From Acidobacteriota bacterium (GTDB lineage Bacteria > Acidobacteriota > Terriglobia > Bryobacterales > Bryobacteraceae), in NCBI GenBank assembly GCA_016213725.1, contig JACQZS010000315.1, forward strand, positions 1 to 54,423: a stretch of 54,423 bases of DNA, given 5' to 3'. This document shows, piece by piece, positions 44,554 through 52,328 of this stretch. The notes below the pieces were generated by a model. It was not told the origin of the DNA and did no database searches. It worked only from the letters and a program-made list of their open reading frames with translations. Positions within the stretch are counted from its first letter, which is position 1, and every line of letters begins with the position of its first letter. Position numbers and translations under genes: made by a program.

Positions 44554-44609
44554 CCGCTGAACTCAGCGGCTCACCTCAGGCCTCATCCGGTTCACCCGGA
44601 TGAGGCCTG
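44554..44609 (+). terminator. Flagellin transcription terminator (two hairpins)
   Basis: A six-base stem, CCGCTG/CAGCGG, at 44554-44569 is followed by a perfect 14-base stem between 44577-44590 (CAGGCCTCATCCGG) and 44596-44609, loop TTCAC. A short T-rich stretch (TAGTCTTT) follows. The strength of the second stem makes a Rho-independent terminator likely. Confidence 0.7.
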
Positions 44610-44635
44610 TAGTCTTTGAGGGGTATTGCCGATAG
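44610..44635 (+). promoter_or_regulatory. Candidate sigma-28 flagellar promoter for the TPR gene
   Basis: GCCGATAG at 44628-44635 matches seven of eight bases of the sigma-28 -10 (GCCGATAA). TAGTCTTT ten bases upstream partly matches the -35 (TAAAGTTT). A start site near 44642 would leave AAGGGA at 44643-44648 as ribosome site for TTG 44659. The spacing is one base short of usual. Confidence 0.4.
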
Positions 44636-44658
44636 AGGGGCTAAGGGAATCTACTCAC

Positions 44659-44988
44659 TTGCCACAGAGTCAATCTCGAGCCCGCATCGCAGATCAGTGC
44701 CGCCGGCGAGCCGCCGAATGCCTTCAGGCAGGAAACACCTTAGGCGCGGAAAAGGCCTTGCGGTACGCACTGGAGTTGCATCCTTCCTCGCACAAGGCGT
44801 GGAACGACTTGGGGGTTGTGATGGAAACGCTGGGGCAGCCCGAAGAGGCGGCCGCCTGCTATCAGCGGTCTATGGAGCTGGAGCCGTCCAGCCTGGAGTC
44901 CAGGTCAAACCTGTTTGCTTTGTGGTTCCAGGTTTCGCTTGGCCAGGCGATGGGCGGTCATCCTTTCAAGTCCAGCATGGCCTGCTGA
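44659..44988 (+). CDS. Small TPR protein near the flagellar genes
   Basis: The 109-residue product has one to two TPR units (AGNTLGAEKALRYALELHP; KAWNDLGVVMETLGQPEEAA followed by CYQRSMELEP). TTG 44659 is preferred because AAGGGA lies ten bases upstream; TTG 44626 would place the start over the sigma-28-like -10. No signal or membrane segment is seen. It lies directly after the flagellin terminator. A chaperone or regulatory role for flagellin is possible but only inferred from position. It overlaps the convergent FliT-like gene by 31 bases. Confidence 0.6.
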   Translation: MPQSQSRARIADQCRRRAAECLQAGNTLGAEKALRYALELHPSSHKAWNDLGVVMETLGQPEEAAACYQRSMELEPSSLESRSNLFALWFQVSLGQAMGGHPFKSSMAC

Positions 44989-45293
44989 GGGTCGAACAGC
45001 GCCCGCAGTCCGCTGGCAAGGAGCTCTTCCTGCCTGGAGGCTTCCAGCGCCAGGGTTGTTTCCGACCGCATACGGCGAGTCTCGACGATGCAGACGGCAC
45101 CTATCATGCGTGCCCGAGTCAAAGCGGCGGACACTCGCGCGGCGTCCTGCGCCGTTGGCGTGGAGGGCCTGATGGAAAGCAGTCTTGCACGCCGCTCAAG
45201 AAACTCCACGTAATCCGGGCTCCGGCGCTGGAGGGCAAACAGGAGTTGCCGGCTGCACTCCTCCAGTTCAGTGGCCCAGGCGGTGGCGGTCAT
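44958..45293 (-). CDS. Possible FliT-like flagellar chaperone
   Basis: The 111-residue helical protein has no named family by eye. Its N terminus is a helical hairpin (EECSRQLLFALQRRSPDYVEF, split as EECSRQLLFALQRR and SPDYVEFLERRARLL), and the later ARMIGAVCIVETRRMRSETT and LEASRQEELL are also helical. Its size, all-helical nature and position seven bases after fliD on the same strand are those of FliT, the chaperone that holds FliD before export. Sequence similarity is not clear enough to name it. It could instead be a FlgN-like or unrelated protein. Confidence 0.55.
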   Translation of the reverse strand: MTATAWATELEECSRQLLFALQRRSPDYVEFLERRARLLSIRPSTPTAQDAARVSAALTRARMIGAVCIVETRRMRSETTLALEASRQEELLASGLRALFDPQQAMLDLKG

Positions 45294-45300
45294 GGAAGCG

Positions 45301-46659
45301 CTACGCTCTCTTTCCGTTGGTCACCGTGCTGAGACTCTCGATTACGGAGGTGAGCGAGGTCTGCTGGCTCTCCAGCGTGGCTAGCAATGTGTCGGCCGCC
45401 TGGAGGCGGGCCATCATCGAGGCCTGCATCGTGCTGACGCGGTCCGTAATGGCGCTGATCTGACCGGAAAGGCGGCTGTCGCTCTGGGAGATATCGAGCA
45501 GCTGCTGGCGAATGAGCCCGGTTAATGGATCGGACCATTCATAGAGACTGCCGGCGAGCCGGCTCAGCCCCTCCGTTCCGTCGCCCAGAAGCTGAAATAC
45601 GCCGCTGAACTGCGATTGCGGCATCCAGTCCACCACTGTGCTGTCGAAGCTCATCACCCCGGCGGTATCCACAGTGACCCCAAGTTCGGCCAGGTTGCTG
45701 AGCACACCGTCGGCCTGGAAACCGACCACTTCGCGCATTCGTGCGGAGATATCCAGGACGATCGAATCGCCGGCCAAAGCCCCGGGGTTCTCACCGATCT
45801 GCGCCGAGAGCTTCCCATTCAGGCTGTTGTAGGCGGTGACAAACTCTTGCAACGCAGCCGTCACCTTAGAGCGGTCCAGGGCGATGTTGATGGTGATGGT
45901 TTCGCCGATGCCCGTGGTGCTGTTGAGGTCGAGATAGACCCCGGGAATGACATCGGCGACGCTGTTTTCTTTGCTGACTACCGGCCGGCCGTTGATCTGG
46001 AAGGCGGCATTGGAGCCGGGATTGGTCACCTCCAACACATTGGTGGCGGAATCTCCGGGAGTCTGTCGCAATTCGATGCCGGTCTCGCCCGTGGCGGTAG
46101 CGGCGACGGTGAGGAAGTACCGGTTGACGCCGGCCCCTGTATCAATAATCGACGCCTGCACTCCGGCCCCGAGGGCATTGATGGCGTCGCGGACCCCCTC
46201 CAGGTTGTCGCTATCCGCGGTGAGGTTCAGAGCAAACGTCTCACTGCCGACAGCCAGCTCCAGGTGGTGGTCTCCGTTGGAAACGGGAGTGGAGGCTGCG
46301 CTCGCCAGGCCGGTCTTGGCAGTGGCAATGGCAGCTGAGGCCAGCGAAGTGATGTGCGAGATCTGGTATGTGCCCGCGGATGCTCCGGTGCCCAGAGTGG
46401 CCTGGACTGCGCTGGAACTGGAACTTGCCTGTAGCGCCCCGCCCGCGCCCAGCTTACCCAGATTCTGCAGCTTGCCCGCGAGATCGGAGATCGAGGTGCG
46501 CAACTCACCCAGGGCCTTGGACTTCTCCTGCAGCCCTTTCTGCTCGTTTTCGAGCAGCTGTGCCGGGAGCGAGGCGATCTTCACGCTCCGCGTGAGGATG
46601 GTCTGAAAATCCTCCGAGTACTTGCTGACACCCGTAAAAGCCAGCGGCGAAATGCCCAT
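45301..46659 (-). CDS. fliD: Flagellar filament cap protein FliD (HAP2)
   Basis: FliD caps the filament and guides flagellin folding. The 452-residue protein begins with the D0 coiled region (EDFQTILTRSVKIASLPAQL; NEQKGLQEKSKALGELRTSI), has a central beta domain with the FliD-typical SSSSAVQATLGTGASAGTYQI block, and ends in a long helix (ISAITDRVSTMQASMMARL). A GGAGG site lies eight bases before ATG 46659. A GCCGATAA element lies further upstream. Its FliT-like partner follows directly. It is on the strand opposite to flagellin. Confidence 0.92.
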   Translation of the reverse strand: MGISPLAFTGVSKYSEDFQTILTRSVKIASLPAQLLENEQKGLQEKSKALGELRTSISDLAGKLQNLGKLGAGGALQASSSSSAVQATLGTGASAGTYQISHITSLASAAIATAKTGLASAASTPVSNGDHHLELAVGSETFALNLTADSDNLEGVRDAINALGAGVQASIIDTGAGVNRYFLTVAATATGETGIELRQTPGDSATNVLEVTNPGSNAAFQINGRPVVSKENSVADVIPGVYLDLNSTTGIGETITINIALDRSKVTAALQEFVTAYNSLNGKLSAQIGENPGALAGDSIVLDISARMREVVGFQADGVLSNLAELGVTVDTAGVMSFDSTVVDWMPQSQFSGVFQLLGDGTEGLSRLAGSLYEWSDPLTGLIRQQLLDISQSDSRLSGQISAITDRVSTMQASMMARLQAADTLLATLESQQTSLTSVIESLSTVTNGKRA

Positions 46660-46681
46660 TCTGCGCGCCTCCGCACTCTTC

Positions 46682-46689
46682 TTATCGGC
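46682..46689 (-). promoter_or_regulatory. Sigma-28-like -10 element before fliD
   Basis: GCCGATAA on the reverse strand is an exact match to the flagellar sigma-28 -10, 22 bases upstream of the fliD start. I do not find a good -35 at the usual spacing. Alone this is suggestive rather than conclusive. Confidence 0.4.
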
Positions 46690-46729
46690 GCGACGGGTGC
46701 GCGCTGCAGTCTTCTTAATGTTTTGCGGA

Positions 46730-47437
46730 CTAAGGCAAAACCCTCACTTTGAGCTTGCGGTATTCGATCTTGAGCTCGTCCTTTACGTGGAGCTGCAACG
46801 CCAGGTGGCCTCGCAGCCCGACGCTGTGAAGGCGGTGCGCCTCATCGTCCAGCAACCCGGCAAAGCTGGTATCGGTGATCACGACGCCGTTCACCTCGGT
46901 CCGGACGCGGGTCCCCTGGCAGACCAGCCGCAGGCGGTTCCAGCCCTGGGCGTTCCACTTCCAGTGCGCGGGCCCCTGATTCTGTTCGATGCGCGAGTCC
47001 TTCAGCGAGGGGAAGATCCACCGGCGCACCTCGCGGGTCTCGTCGTAAATCAGGCCGGTACGCCACGGCGCCGGCGGGTGCACGTCCATCTGCGGCCCAT
47101 CCAGCCAGCCCTTCTCGCGGTCATAGCGGCTGCGGAACTGCACGCCGGAGTTGCCGGGCGAGTTGGAGAAACCGCGGACCTCGGCGGTGAACTCGAAGTC
47201 GCCGAACTCGGCATCGCTCACCAGCCAGAAGTAGTCGTGGTCTTTGCGGCCCAACGAGTCGCAGACGATAGCGCCATCGGCGGCGCGCCAGAATACTTTG
47301 CCCTGGTCGGCCGGCTTCGACTCCACGTGCCACCCCTTCAGCGTCTTGCCATCGAACAAAGACTGCCAGGACGCGCCCGGCGCCGGCATCGCCAGCACGG
47401 CGAGCGCGGACATCATCGCCACCAAACTGCTCTGCAT
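46730..47437 (-). CDS. Secreted DUF1080 (3-keto-disaccharide hydrolase-like) protein
   Basis: The 235-residue product has an N-terminal signal peptide ending near PAPGAS, then the DUF1080 concanavalin-like domain: WQSLFDGKTLKGWHVE at the start, FEFTAEVRGFSNSPGNSGVQFRS, GPQMDVHPPAPWRTGLIYD and a C-terminal LRGHLALQLHVKDELKIEYRKLKV. Members of this family are predicted to act on sugars outside the cytoplasm and several act on 3-keto-glycosides, but most lack a known substrate. It is divergent from gatB across 53 bases and probably unlinked to fliD. Confidence 0.9.
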   Translation of the reverse strand: MQSSLVAMMSALAVLAMPAPGASWQSLFDGKTLKGWHVESKPADQGKVFWRAADGAIVCDSLGRKDHDYFWLVSDAEFGDFEFTAEVRGFSNSPGNSGVQFRSRYDREKGWLDGPQMDVHPPAPWRTGLIYDETREVRRWIFPSLKDSRIEQNQGPAHWKWNAQGWNRLRLVCQGTRVRTEVNGVVITDTSFAGLLDDEAHRLHSVGLRGHLALQLHVKDELKIEYRKLKVRVLP

Positions 47438-47490
47438 CGCACCTAAACTATCAGACCGCGCGGCCAGCCGGTGAGCTGTCTCGGCCTACA

Positions 47491-48981
47491 ATGAAGGGAA
47501 TGGCCACCCAAGCCCCGACACTTGCCGACCAGGATCAAATCGCCCTCTATGAGCCAGTCATCGGCCTCGAGGTGCACGTCCAGCTGGGAACGAACACGAA
47601 GATCTTCTGCTCCTGCCCGAACGAATTCGGCGCAGCGCCCAATACCAATGTGTGCCCGGTGTGCCTGGGTATGCCCGGCGCGCTGCCCGTGCTCAACTCC
47701 CACGCCGTGGAGCTGGCGGTCCAGGCCTCGCTCGCCCTCCACTGCGAAGTTCGAGGCAAGTCCATCTTCGCCCGGAAGAACTACTTCTATCCCGACCTTC
47801 CCAAGGGCTACCAGATTTCGCAATACGACCGCCCTGTGGCCGAACACGGCTGGGTGGACATCGAGCTCCCTTCCGGTGAGATCAAGCGCATCGGCGTCAC
47901 CCGCCTCCACATGGAAGATGACGCCGGCAAGAGCACGCACGACGGTTACCGCGACTCAGCCCAATACTCCTACGTCGACCTAAACCGCACCGGCTCGCCC
48001 CTGGCAGAAATCGTCAGCGAACCCGACATGCGCAGCTCCGAGGAGGCGTTTCAGTACCTCACGCAACTGAAGCTGGCCATGCAGTTCACCGGCGTCTCCA
48101 ATTGCGACATGGAGAAAGGCAATCTGCGCTGTGACGCCAACGTGAGCGTGCGCCGCAAGGGTGCCGCGAAGTTCGGCACCAAGGTGGAGATCAAGAATCT
48201 CAACTCATTCCGCTTCCTAAAGCAGGCCATCGACTTCGAGATCGCGCGCCAGGTGGGCGTGCTGGAATCCGGCGGCACCATCGTCCAGGAGACGCGCCTC
48301 TATAATCCGGACCTCGACGAGACCTTCTCCATGCGTTCCAAAGAAGAAGCGCACGACTACCGCTACTTCCCTGAGCCCGACCTGGTGCCGCTGGAGATCA
48401 GCGCGGATTGGCTGGCCCAGGTGAAAGCCGCCATGGGCGAACTGCCCGCCGACATGCGCAAGCGCTTCGTGGAGCAGCACGGCCTGCGCGACTACGATGC
48501 CCAGGTGCTCACCGCTTCCCGCCCGCTGGCCGAATACTACGAGCAGACCGCGCACTCCTGCGGCGACGCCAAGGCCGCAGCCAACTGGGTGACCGGCGAT
48601 TTGGCGGCACTGCTCAAGACGGCCGGCAAGGAGATTGAAGAGTCGCCCGTGCCGCCCCAGCGATTGGGAGAGCTGATCGGGTTGATCGCTTCCGGCGAAC
48701 TTACCGGCAAGCTGGCCAAGGAGATCCTCCCCAAGATGTTCGCCACCGGCGATGCCGCGCGCGCCATCATGGAGCGCGAAGGCTTGAAGGCGATGTCCGA
48801 CACCGGCGAGCTGGAGAAGATCATCGCCGATATCATTGCCGCCAACCCGAAGCAAGTGGAGCAGTACAAGGGCGGCAAGACCTCCGTCATTCAGTTCTTC
48901 GTCGGCCAGGCGATGAAGGCAACGCGGGGGCAGGCCAATCCGGCCGCCGTCGGCGAAATCCTCAAGCAGAAACTGGGATAG
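47491..48981 (+). CDS. gatB: Aspartyl/glutamyl-tRNA amidotransferase subunit B
   Basis: GatB is the amidotransferase subunit that converts misacylated Glu-tRNA(Gln) and Asp-tRNA(Asn) to the correct forms, with GatA and GatC. The 496-residue product has the family start YEPVIGLEVHVQLGTNTKIF, zinc-type cysteines in FCSC and CPVC, GNLRCDANVSVRRKG, KNLNSFRFLKQAIDFE and the C-terminal YqeY-like tail. Start ATG 47491 lacks a clear SD; ATG 47500 is the alternative. gatA and gatC are not adjacent, as is common. Confidence 0.96.
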   Translation: MKGMATQAPTLADQDQIALYEPVIGLEVHVQLGTNTKIFCSCPNEFGAAPNTNVCPVCLGMPGALPVLNSHAVELAVQASLALHCEVRGKSIFARKNYFYPDLPKGYQISQYDRPVAEHGWVDIELPSGEIKRIGVTRLHMEDDAGKSTHDGYRDSAQYSYVDLNRTGSPLAEIVSEPDMRSSEEAFQYLTQLKLAMQFTGVSNCDMEKGNLRCDANVSVRRKGAAKFGTKVEIKNLNSFRFLKQAIDFEIARQVGVLESGGTIVQETRLYNPDLDETFSMRSKEEAHDYRYFPEPDLVPLEISADWLAQVKAAMGELPADMRKRFVEQHGLRDYDAQVLTASRPLAEYYEQTAHSCGDAKAAANWVTGDLAALLKTAGKEIEESPVPPQRLGELIGLIASGELTGKLAKEILPKMFATGDAARAIMEREGLKAMSDTGELEKIIADIIAANPKQVEQYKGGKTSVIQFFVGQAMKATRGQANPAAVGEILKQKLG

Positions 48982-49000
48982 CCCCCCCAAAGGCGCAGCC

Positions 49001-49519
49001 ATGCAGCCGAGCTTTCCGGAGATTCATTGGCGGCGGGGACCGCATGTCCTGGATCTTTCCGGGGCGGCGCGCTTGCCGCTCGCTGCCGGCATGATCTCCG
49101 CAGATGGCGCGGAGATGCGCCGGTTTCTCGAGGCGGCGGGCAATCAGCTAAACGGAAAGGAGGCGGCGGTGGCGGGACCGGCGGATCTGCGCTGGTTTGT
49201 GGTGATCTCTGTGGAATCCGCCCCGCGCTCGCAGCGCAGCGGCCAGCGCCAGGAGTGGAGCGAGGATTCCATTGAGACCGACGGCCGCAAGGTGCGCCTG
49301 CGCACCATGGCTGTTCCCGTAGACCGGGCAGTGCTGACCTTCGAAGTGGTCTCCGAACAGGCCGAAGCGGAAAAAGCCCGGCGGGAGTTCGATGAACTGC
49401 TCGCCGGGCTCAAGCTGGCGGACGAGAATCGCTCCCCATCCTGGCTTCTGTCGGTGCTGCTCTTGCTGGCAGCGCTGGTGGTGTACTGGCTGGGCCGCCG
49501 CCGTCAGCGCGGGCAATAG
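49001..49519 (+). CDS. Membrane-anchored protein with DUF2167-like segments
   Basis: The 172-residue protein begins with a segment like DUF2167 proteins (IHWRRGPHVLDLSGAARLPL, then WFVVISVES). VDRAVLTFEVV and one C-terminal membrane helix (about 147-166) also match that family. It is about half the usual length, lacking the central part, so this is a shortened relative rather than a certain member. There is no signal peptide. Function of the family is unknown. It follows gatB by 19 bases and converges with ridA, overlapping by 16 bases. Confidence 0.65.
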   Translation: MQPSFPEIHWRRGPHVLDLSGAARLPLAAGMISADGAEMRRFLEAAGNQLNGKEAAVAGPADLRWFVVISVESAPRSQRSGQRQEWSEDSIETDGRKVRLRTMAVPVDRAVLTFEVVSEQAEAEKARREFDELLAGLKLADENRSPSWLLSVLLLLAALVVYWLGRRRQRGQ

Positions 49520-49893
49520 GCGATGCAGTCGATCTCCACCTTCATAGTGGGATCGGCAAACGCCACTGCCACCGTGGTGCGCGCCGGCCGCTGCTCGCCG
49601 AAGTACTCCCGGTAGACCTCATTCATGGCCTGGAAGTCGTTGCCGTCGCGCAGGTACACGTTGCACTTCACTACGTTGGACATGCCGGCGCCGGCCGCCT
49701 CCAGAATCCGCTTGATGTTATTCAGCGTGAGGCGCGTTTCGTGCTGGATGTCGCCGTAGCTCATCGTGTCGGTGACAGTGTCCACCGGACCCTGTCCCGA
49801 CACATAGATGAAATCCCCGGCAATCACGGCCGGCGAGTAAGGCCCGCGCGGCGTAGGTGTATTGGCGGGAAAGATGCGTTGGATCTCGCTCAT
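49504..49893 (-). CDS. ridA: RidA/YjgF-family imine deaminase
   Basis: RidA hydrolyses reactive enamine/imine intermediates released by PLP enzymes. The 129-residue product has the family pattern: TPTPRGPYSPAVIAGDFIYVSGQ at the N terminus (split TPTPRGPYSPAVIAGDF and IYVSGQGP), NNIKRILEAAGAGMSNVV, then QRPARTTVAV with the substrate-binding arginine, and VEIDCIAY. Length is standard. It is the first gene downstream of the NYN gene on the same strand, with an 11-base gap. Confidence 0.94.
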   Translation of the reverse strand: MSEIQRIFPANTPTPRGPYSPAVIAGDFIYVSGQGPVDTVTDTMSYGDIQHETRLTLNNIKRILEAAGAGMSNVVKCNVYLRDGNDFQAMNEVYREYFGEQRPARTTVAVAFADPTMKVEIDCIAYCPR

Positions 49894-49903
49894 GGAAGCT
49901 ATC

Positions 49904-51289
49904 CTAATCCGCTTTCTTGCGGCGCGTGCGGCGCGGCTTCTCGGCCACGTTGCCGGTGTCCGCCTTCTTGCGCGTCACACGGCGCTTCGGCTTGGCCGGC
50001 GGCTCGTCGTCGGGCGGAATTTCGCCCGTCGCCGTCGGCTGACCCTTCACAATCGGCTGCTTGAAGTCGTGCTCGGTGAGCAGATCTTCTTCGCGCACTT
50101 CCTGCTTCGGCGGAGCCGGCGGATAGAACTCGGAGCCGAGGTGCACCAGCAGGCCGCCCTCAGAGAGCGGCTCCATGCGCACCACGGTACGGTCCTGGGC
50201 GAAGTTCAGAAACTCGTTGAAGCTCTGGAATCCGTAGTTCACGAAGTCGAAGGAAGGATACTCTTCCTTCATCCAGTTGAGCAGGTCTTCCACGGCCTGC
50301 CCGCCCTCTTCGAACTCCAGACGGTGGATCTCCAGCACTTCGCGCAGCATCGGCAGCACTTCATCCGGCTTCGGCAGCGCCTTGTCCGTGGCCCGGTGCT
50401 TGCGCTCGATGAAGTAGCGTCCGCCGGTACCCTTCACGTAGACCAGCTCCGCGCGCTTCAGCTTCTCGACGAAGTCGGAGAAGCTGCGGGCGCCGTAGGC
50501 CTGCTCGCTGAAGGAGGAATCCAACTGAAGCATGGTGGACTTCAGCAGGCCCAGCTGCGGCTGAACGTTGCGCCGCTCCAGAACCTGGAGAGACCGTTCC
50601 ACCAGCGGCATGGCAAGCGCCAGGTCCAACGCGGCCGGGCGGCTCTGCTGGTCCTGCTGTTGGCGTTCTTCCCGCTCCTTGCGGCGTTCGTCGCGCTCCT
50701 TCTGGCGGCGCTCCTTGCGCTCGCGCCAGCTCTCGCGGTCGCCGCGGTCGGCGCGCTCCATGCGGTCGCGGTCCCGGTCGCGCGGCGCCGCGTCCGGCAT
50801 CTGCTGCACGCTGGCCGGATCCACGTTCAACAGCGATTCAAAGCTGATGAACTCATGGCAGTTCTGCTGCAGGATGGTGGAGGTAAACGCGCGGCCGCCC
50901 ACGACGAAGACGGTCTTGCCGTACTCCTTGAGCTTGTTCACCAGCGGGATGAAGTCGCTGTCGCCGCTGACCACGGCGAAGGCGTTCACGTGGTCGTGCG
51001 TGAAGGCCATCTCCAGTGCGTCGAGCGCGAGGTTGATATCCGCTCCGTTTTTATCTCCACGCGGCGAGGGGATGCGCTGCACCATCTGGACGGCATTTTC
51101 CGCCATCTGGCGCGTGGCGCCCTCCTGCCGGCTCCAGTTCGCGTAGGCGAACTTGGCCACAATGTCTCCGCGCTCCTTGAGCGCGTCCAATACGAGCGAC
51201 ACTTCAAATTCGCGTCGCAGTGTGCTTTTCACGCCGATCTCAATGTTGTCGTAATCGACAAAGACGGCGATGTTCACTCGGTCTTGCAT
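49904..51289 (-). CDS. NYN (PIN-like RNase) and OST-HTH domain protein
   Basis: The product starts at ATG 51289 (TTG 51301 is possible). Residues ~5-150 form a LabA-type NYN domain with conserved acids: VFVDYDN near 9-15, NGADINLALDAL and SGDSDFIPLV, the metal-binding pattern of PIN-like nucleases. A strongly charged Arg/Asp/Glu helix follows at about 165-215 (for example RDRDRDRMERADRGD). Two OST-HTH/LOTUS-like regions (about 225-300 and 305-380) probably bind RNA. The tail is Lys/Arg-rich (KPKRRVTRKK). I infer an RNA-processing or RNA-binding enzyme, substrate unknown. Confidence 0.85.
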   Translation of the reverse strand: MQDRVNIAVFVDYDNIEIGVKSTLRREFEVSLVLDALKERGDIVAKFAYANWSRQEGATRQMAENAVQMVQRIPSPRGDKNGADINLALDALEMAFTHDHVNAFAVVSGDSDFIPLVNKLKEYGKTVFVVGGRAFTSTILQQNCHEFISFESLLNVDPASVQQMPDAAPRDRDRDRMERADRGDRESWRERKERRQKERDERRKEREERQQQDQQSRPAALDLALAMPLVERSLQVLERRNVQPQLGLLKSTMLQLDSSFSEQAYGARSFSDFVEKLKRAELVYVKGTGGRYFIERKHRATDKALPKPDEVLPMLREVLEIHRLEFEEGGQAVEDLLNWMKEEYPSFDFVNYGFQSFNEFLNFAQDRTVVRMEPLSEGGLLVHLGSEFYPPAPPKQEVREEDLLTEHDFKQPIVKGQPTATGEIPPDDEPPAKPKRRVTRKKADTGNVAEKPRRTRRKKAD

Positions 51290-51301
51290 GTTGTTCAACA
51301 A

Positions 51302-51695
51302 AATCCTAACAAATTGTTTGATGAGGTTTCCCGCCTATCCCTGCGCCGCACCCGCCGCGCGCCTTGCGCGCTGGCCTTTCCCTGGCAGTGCCGCTCCGGG
51401 CTAAGTCGGCGGTTCACCCCGATTCCTCTGTTTCGCGGCATCGCGACTTGCCGTGATGCCACTGTCGGCGGACTCACCGGCCGCCTCACTAAATCCGGAC
51501 ATTCGGGCAGGACCTCCGGGGCATTCCCCGCGGGCACCCCCGGCAGGATGTCTTCCGGCCCACTTGGCCTGACATCTTCCGCGGGGCGGCGCCGGCGTTT
51601 GCTTCCGGCCACTGCCTCTTTCCTTTCATTCACCAGTATATCCCCTTTCCAACCTGCCGTTTGGCACCGCCAGCCTACAATGGAATGGGCCGCAC
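51302..51695. other. Divergent intergenic region between the NYN gene and the cobalamin adenosyltransferase gene
   Basis: This 394-base region holds no gene I can support. A reverse-strand frame from 51633 to 51295 (112 residues, basic and Pro-rich) ends at the NYN start but has no recognisable domain or convincing SD. Two GC-rich patches flank an ordinary sequence. Promoters for both genes should lie here, near AT-rich 51640-51660 and 51301-51325, but none has a clear consensus. Confidence 0.4.
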
Positions 51696-52328
51696 ATGAA
51701 CAACGATTCCGTATTCAACGAACCCCGCCTCGCCCTCAACCGCATCTACACCAAGGTTGGCGACCAGGGCCAAACCCATCTCGCCTCCGGCGAGCTTGTT
51801 CCCAAGGACTCTCCACGGCTCGAATGCTACGGCTGCGTGGACGAACTGAACGCTTTCGTTGGCCTCGCCGCCTCCACCATCGACGACTTCCTCACCACCT
51901 GCCCCCGCCTGCACACCCTGGCCGCCAGCCTCACGCGCGTGCAGCACGAGCTATTCAACCTCGGCTCGATACTCGCCACCACCCCGGAAAACGCCCACCC
52001 GCGCCAGCCGCGCATCACCGACGCCGAAGTCGCCCGCCTGGAATCTGAAATCGACGAAGCCAACCCGCAGCTCCCGCCGCTGCGCAGCTTCGTTCTTCCG
52101 GGCGGAGCGCGCCTCAACGCCGAACTTCACGTCTGCCGCACCGTCTGCCGGCGCGCGGAGCGCCTGCTGGTGAAGGCCGCGCGGACTGAGCAGATCGACC
52201 CCGTCAATATCCGCTACCTCAACCGCCTGAGCGACGCGCTGTTCGTCTGGAGCCGCTGGGCCAGCGCCATTCTGGAAACCAAAGAGGTCCTCTGGGCTCC
52301 CAATGAGTCCGCCAGCGGAACAGCCTAG
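51696..52328 (+). CDS. PduO-type cob(I)alamin adenosyltransferase
   Basis: This enzyme transfers adenosyl from ATP to cob(I)alamin to make coenzyme B12. The 210-residue product has the PduO signatures: IYTKVGDQGQTHLASGE near 17-33, CVDELNAFVG near 47-56, SFVLPGGARLNAELHVCRTV followed by CRRAER near 130-156, and NRLSDALFVWSRW near 170-182. Residues for ATP and Mg are all present. Stop TAG is the palindromic CTAG shared with the sucA stop on the other strand, a tail-to-tail overlap of four bases. Confidence 0.93.
   Translation: MNNDSVFNEPRLALNRIYTKVGDQGQTHLASGELVPKDSPRLECYGCVDELNAFVGLAASTIDDFLTTCPRLHTLAASLTRVQHELFNLGSILATTPENAHPRQPRITDAEVARLESEIDEANPQLPPLRSFVLPGGARLNAELHVCRTVCRRAERLLVKAARTEQIDPVNIRYLNRLSDALFVWSRWASAILETKEVLWAPNESASGTA

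Noticed and set aside
51295..51633. 112-residue reverse open frame upstream of the NYN gene
   Set aside because: It is basic and Pro-rich without recognised motifs or good SD; it was left as part of the intergenic note.
49862..52048. 728-residue forward open frame
   Set aside because: It runs antisense to the NYN gene and through the divergent spacer; its sequence is Leu/Arg/His-rich without domains, while the reverse strand has clear NYN motifs.
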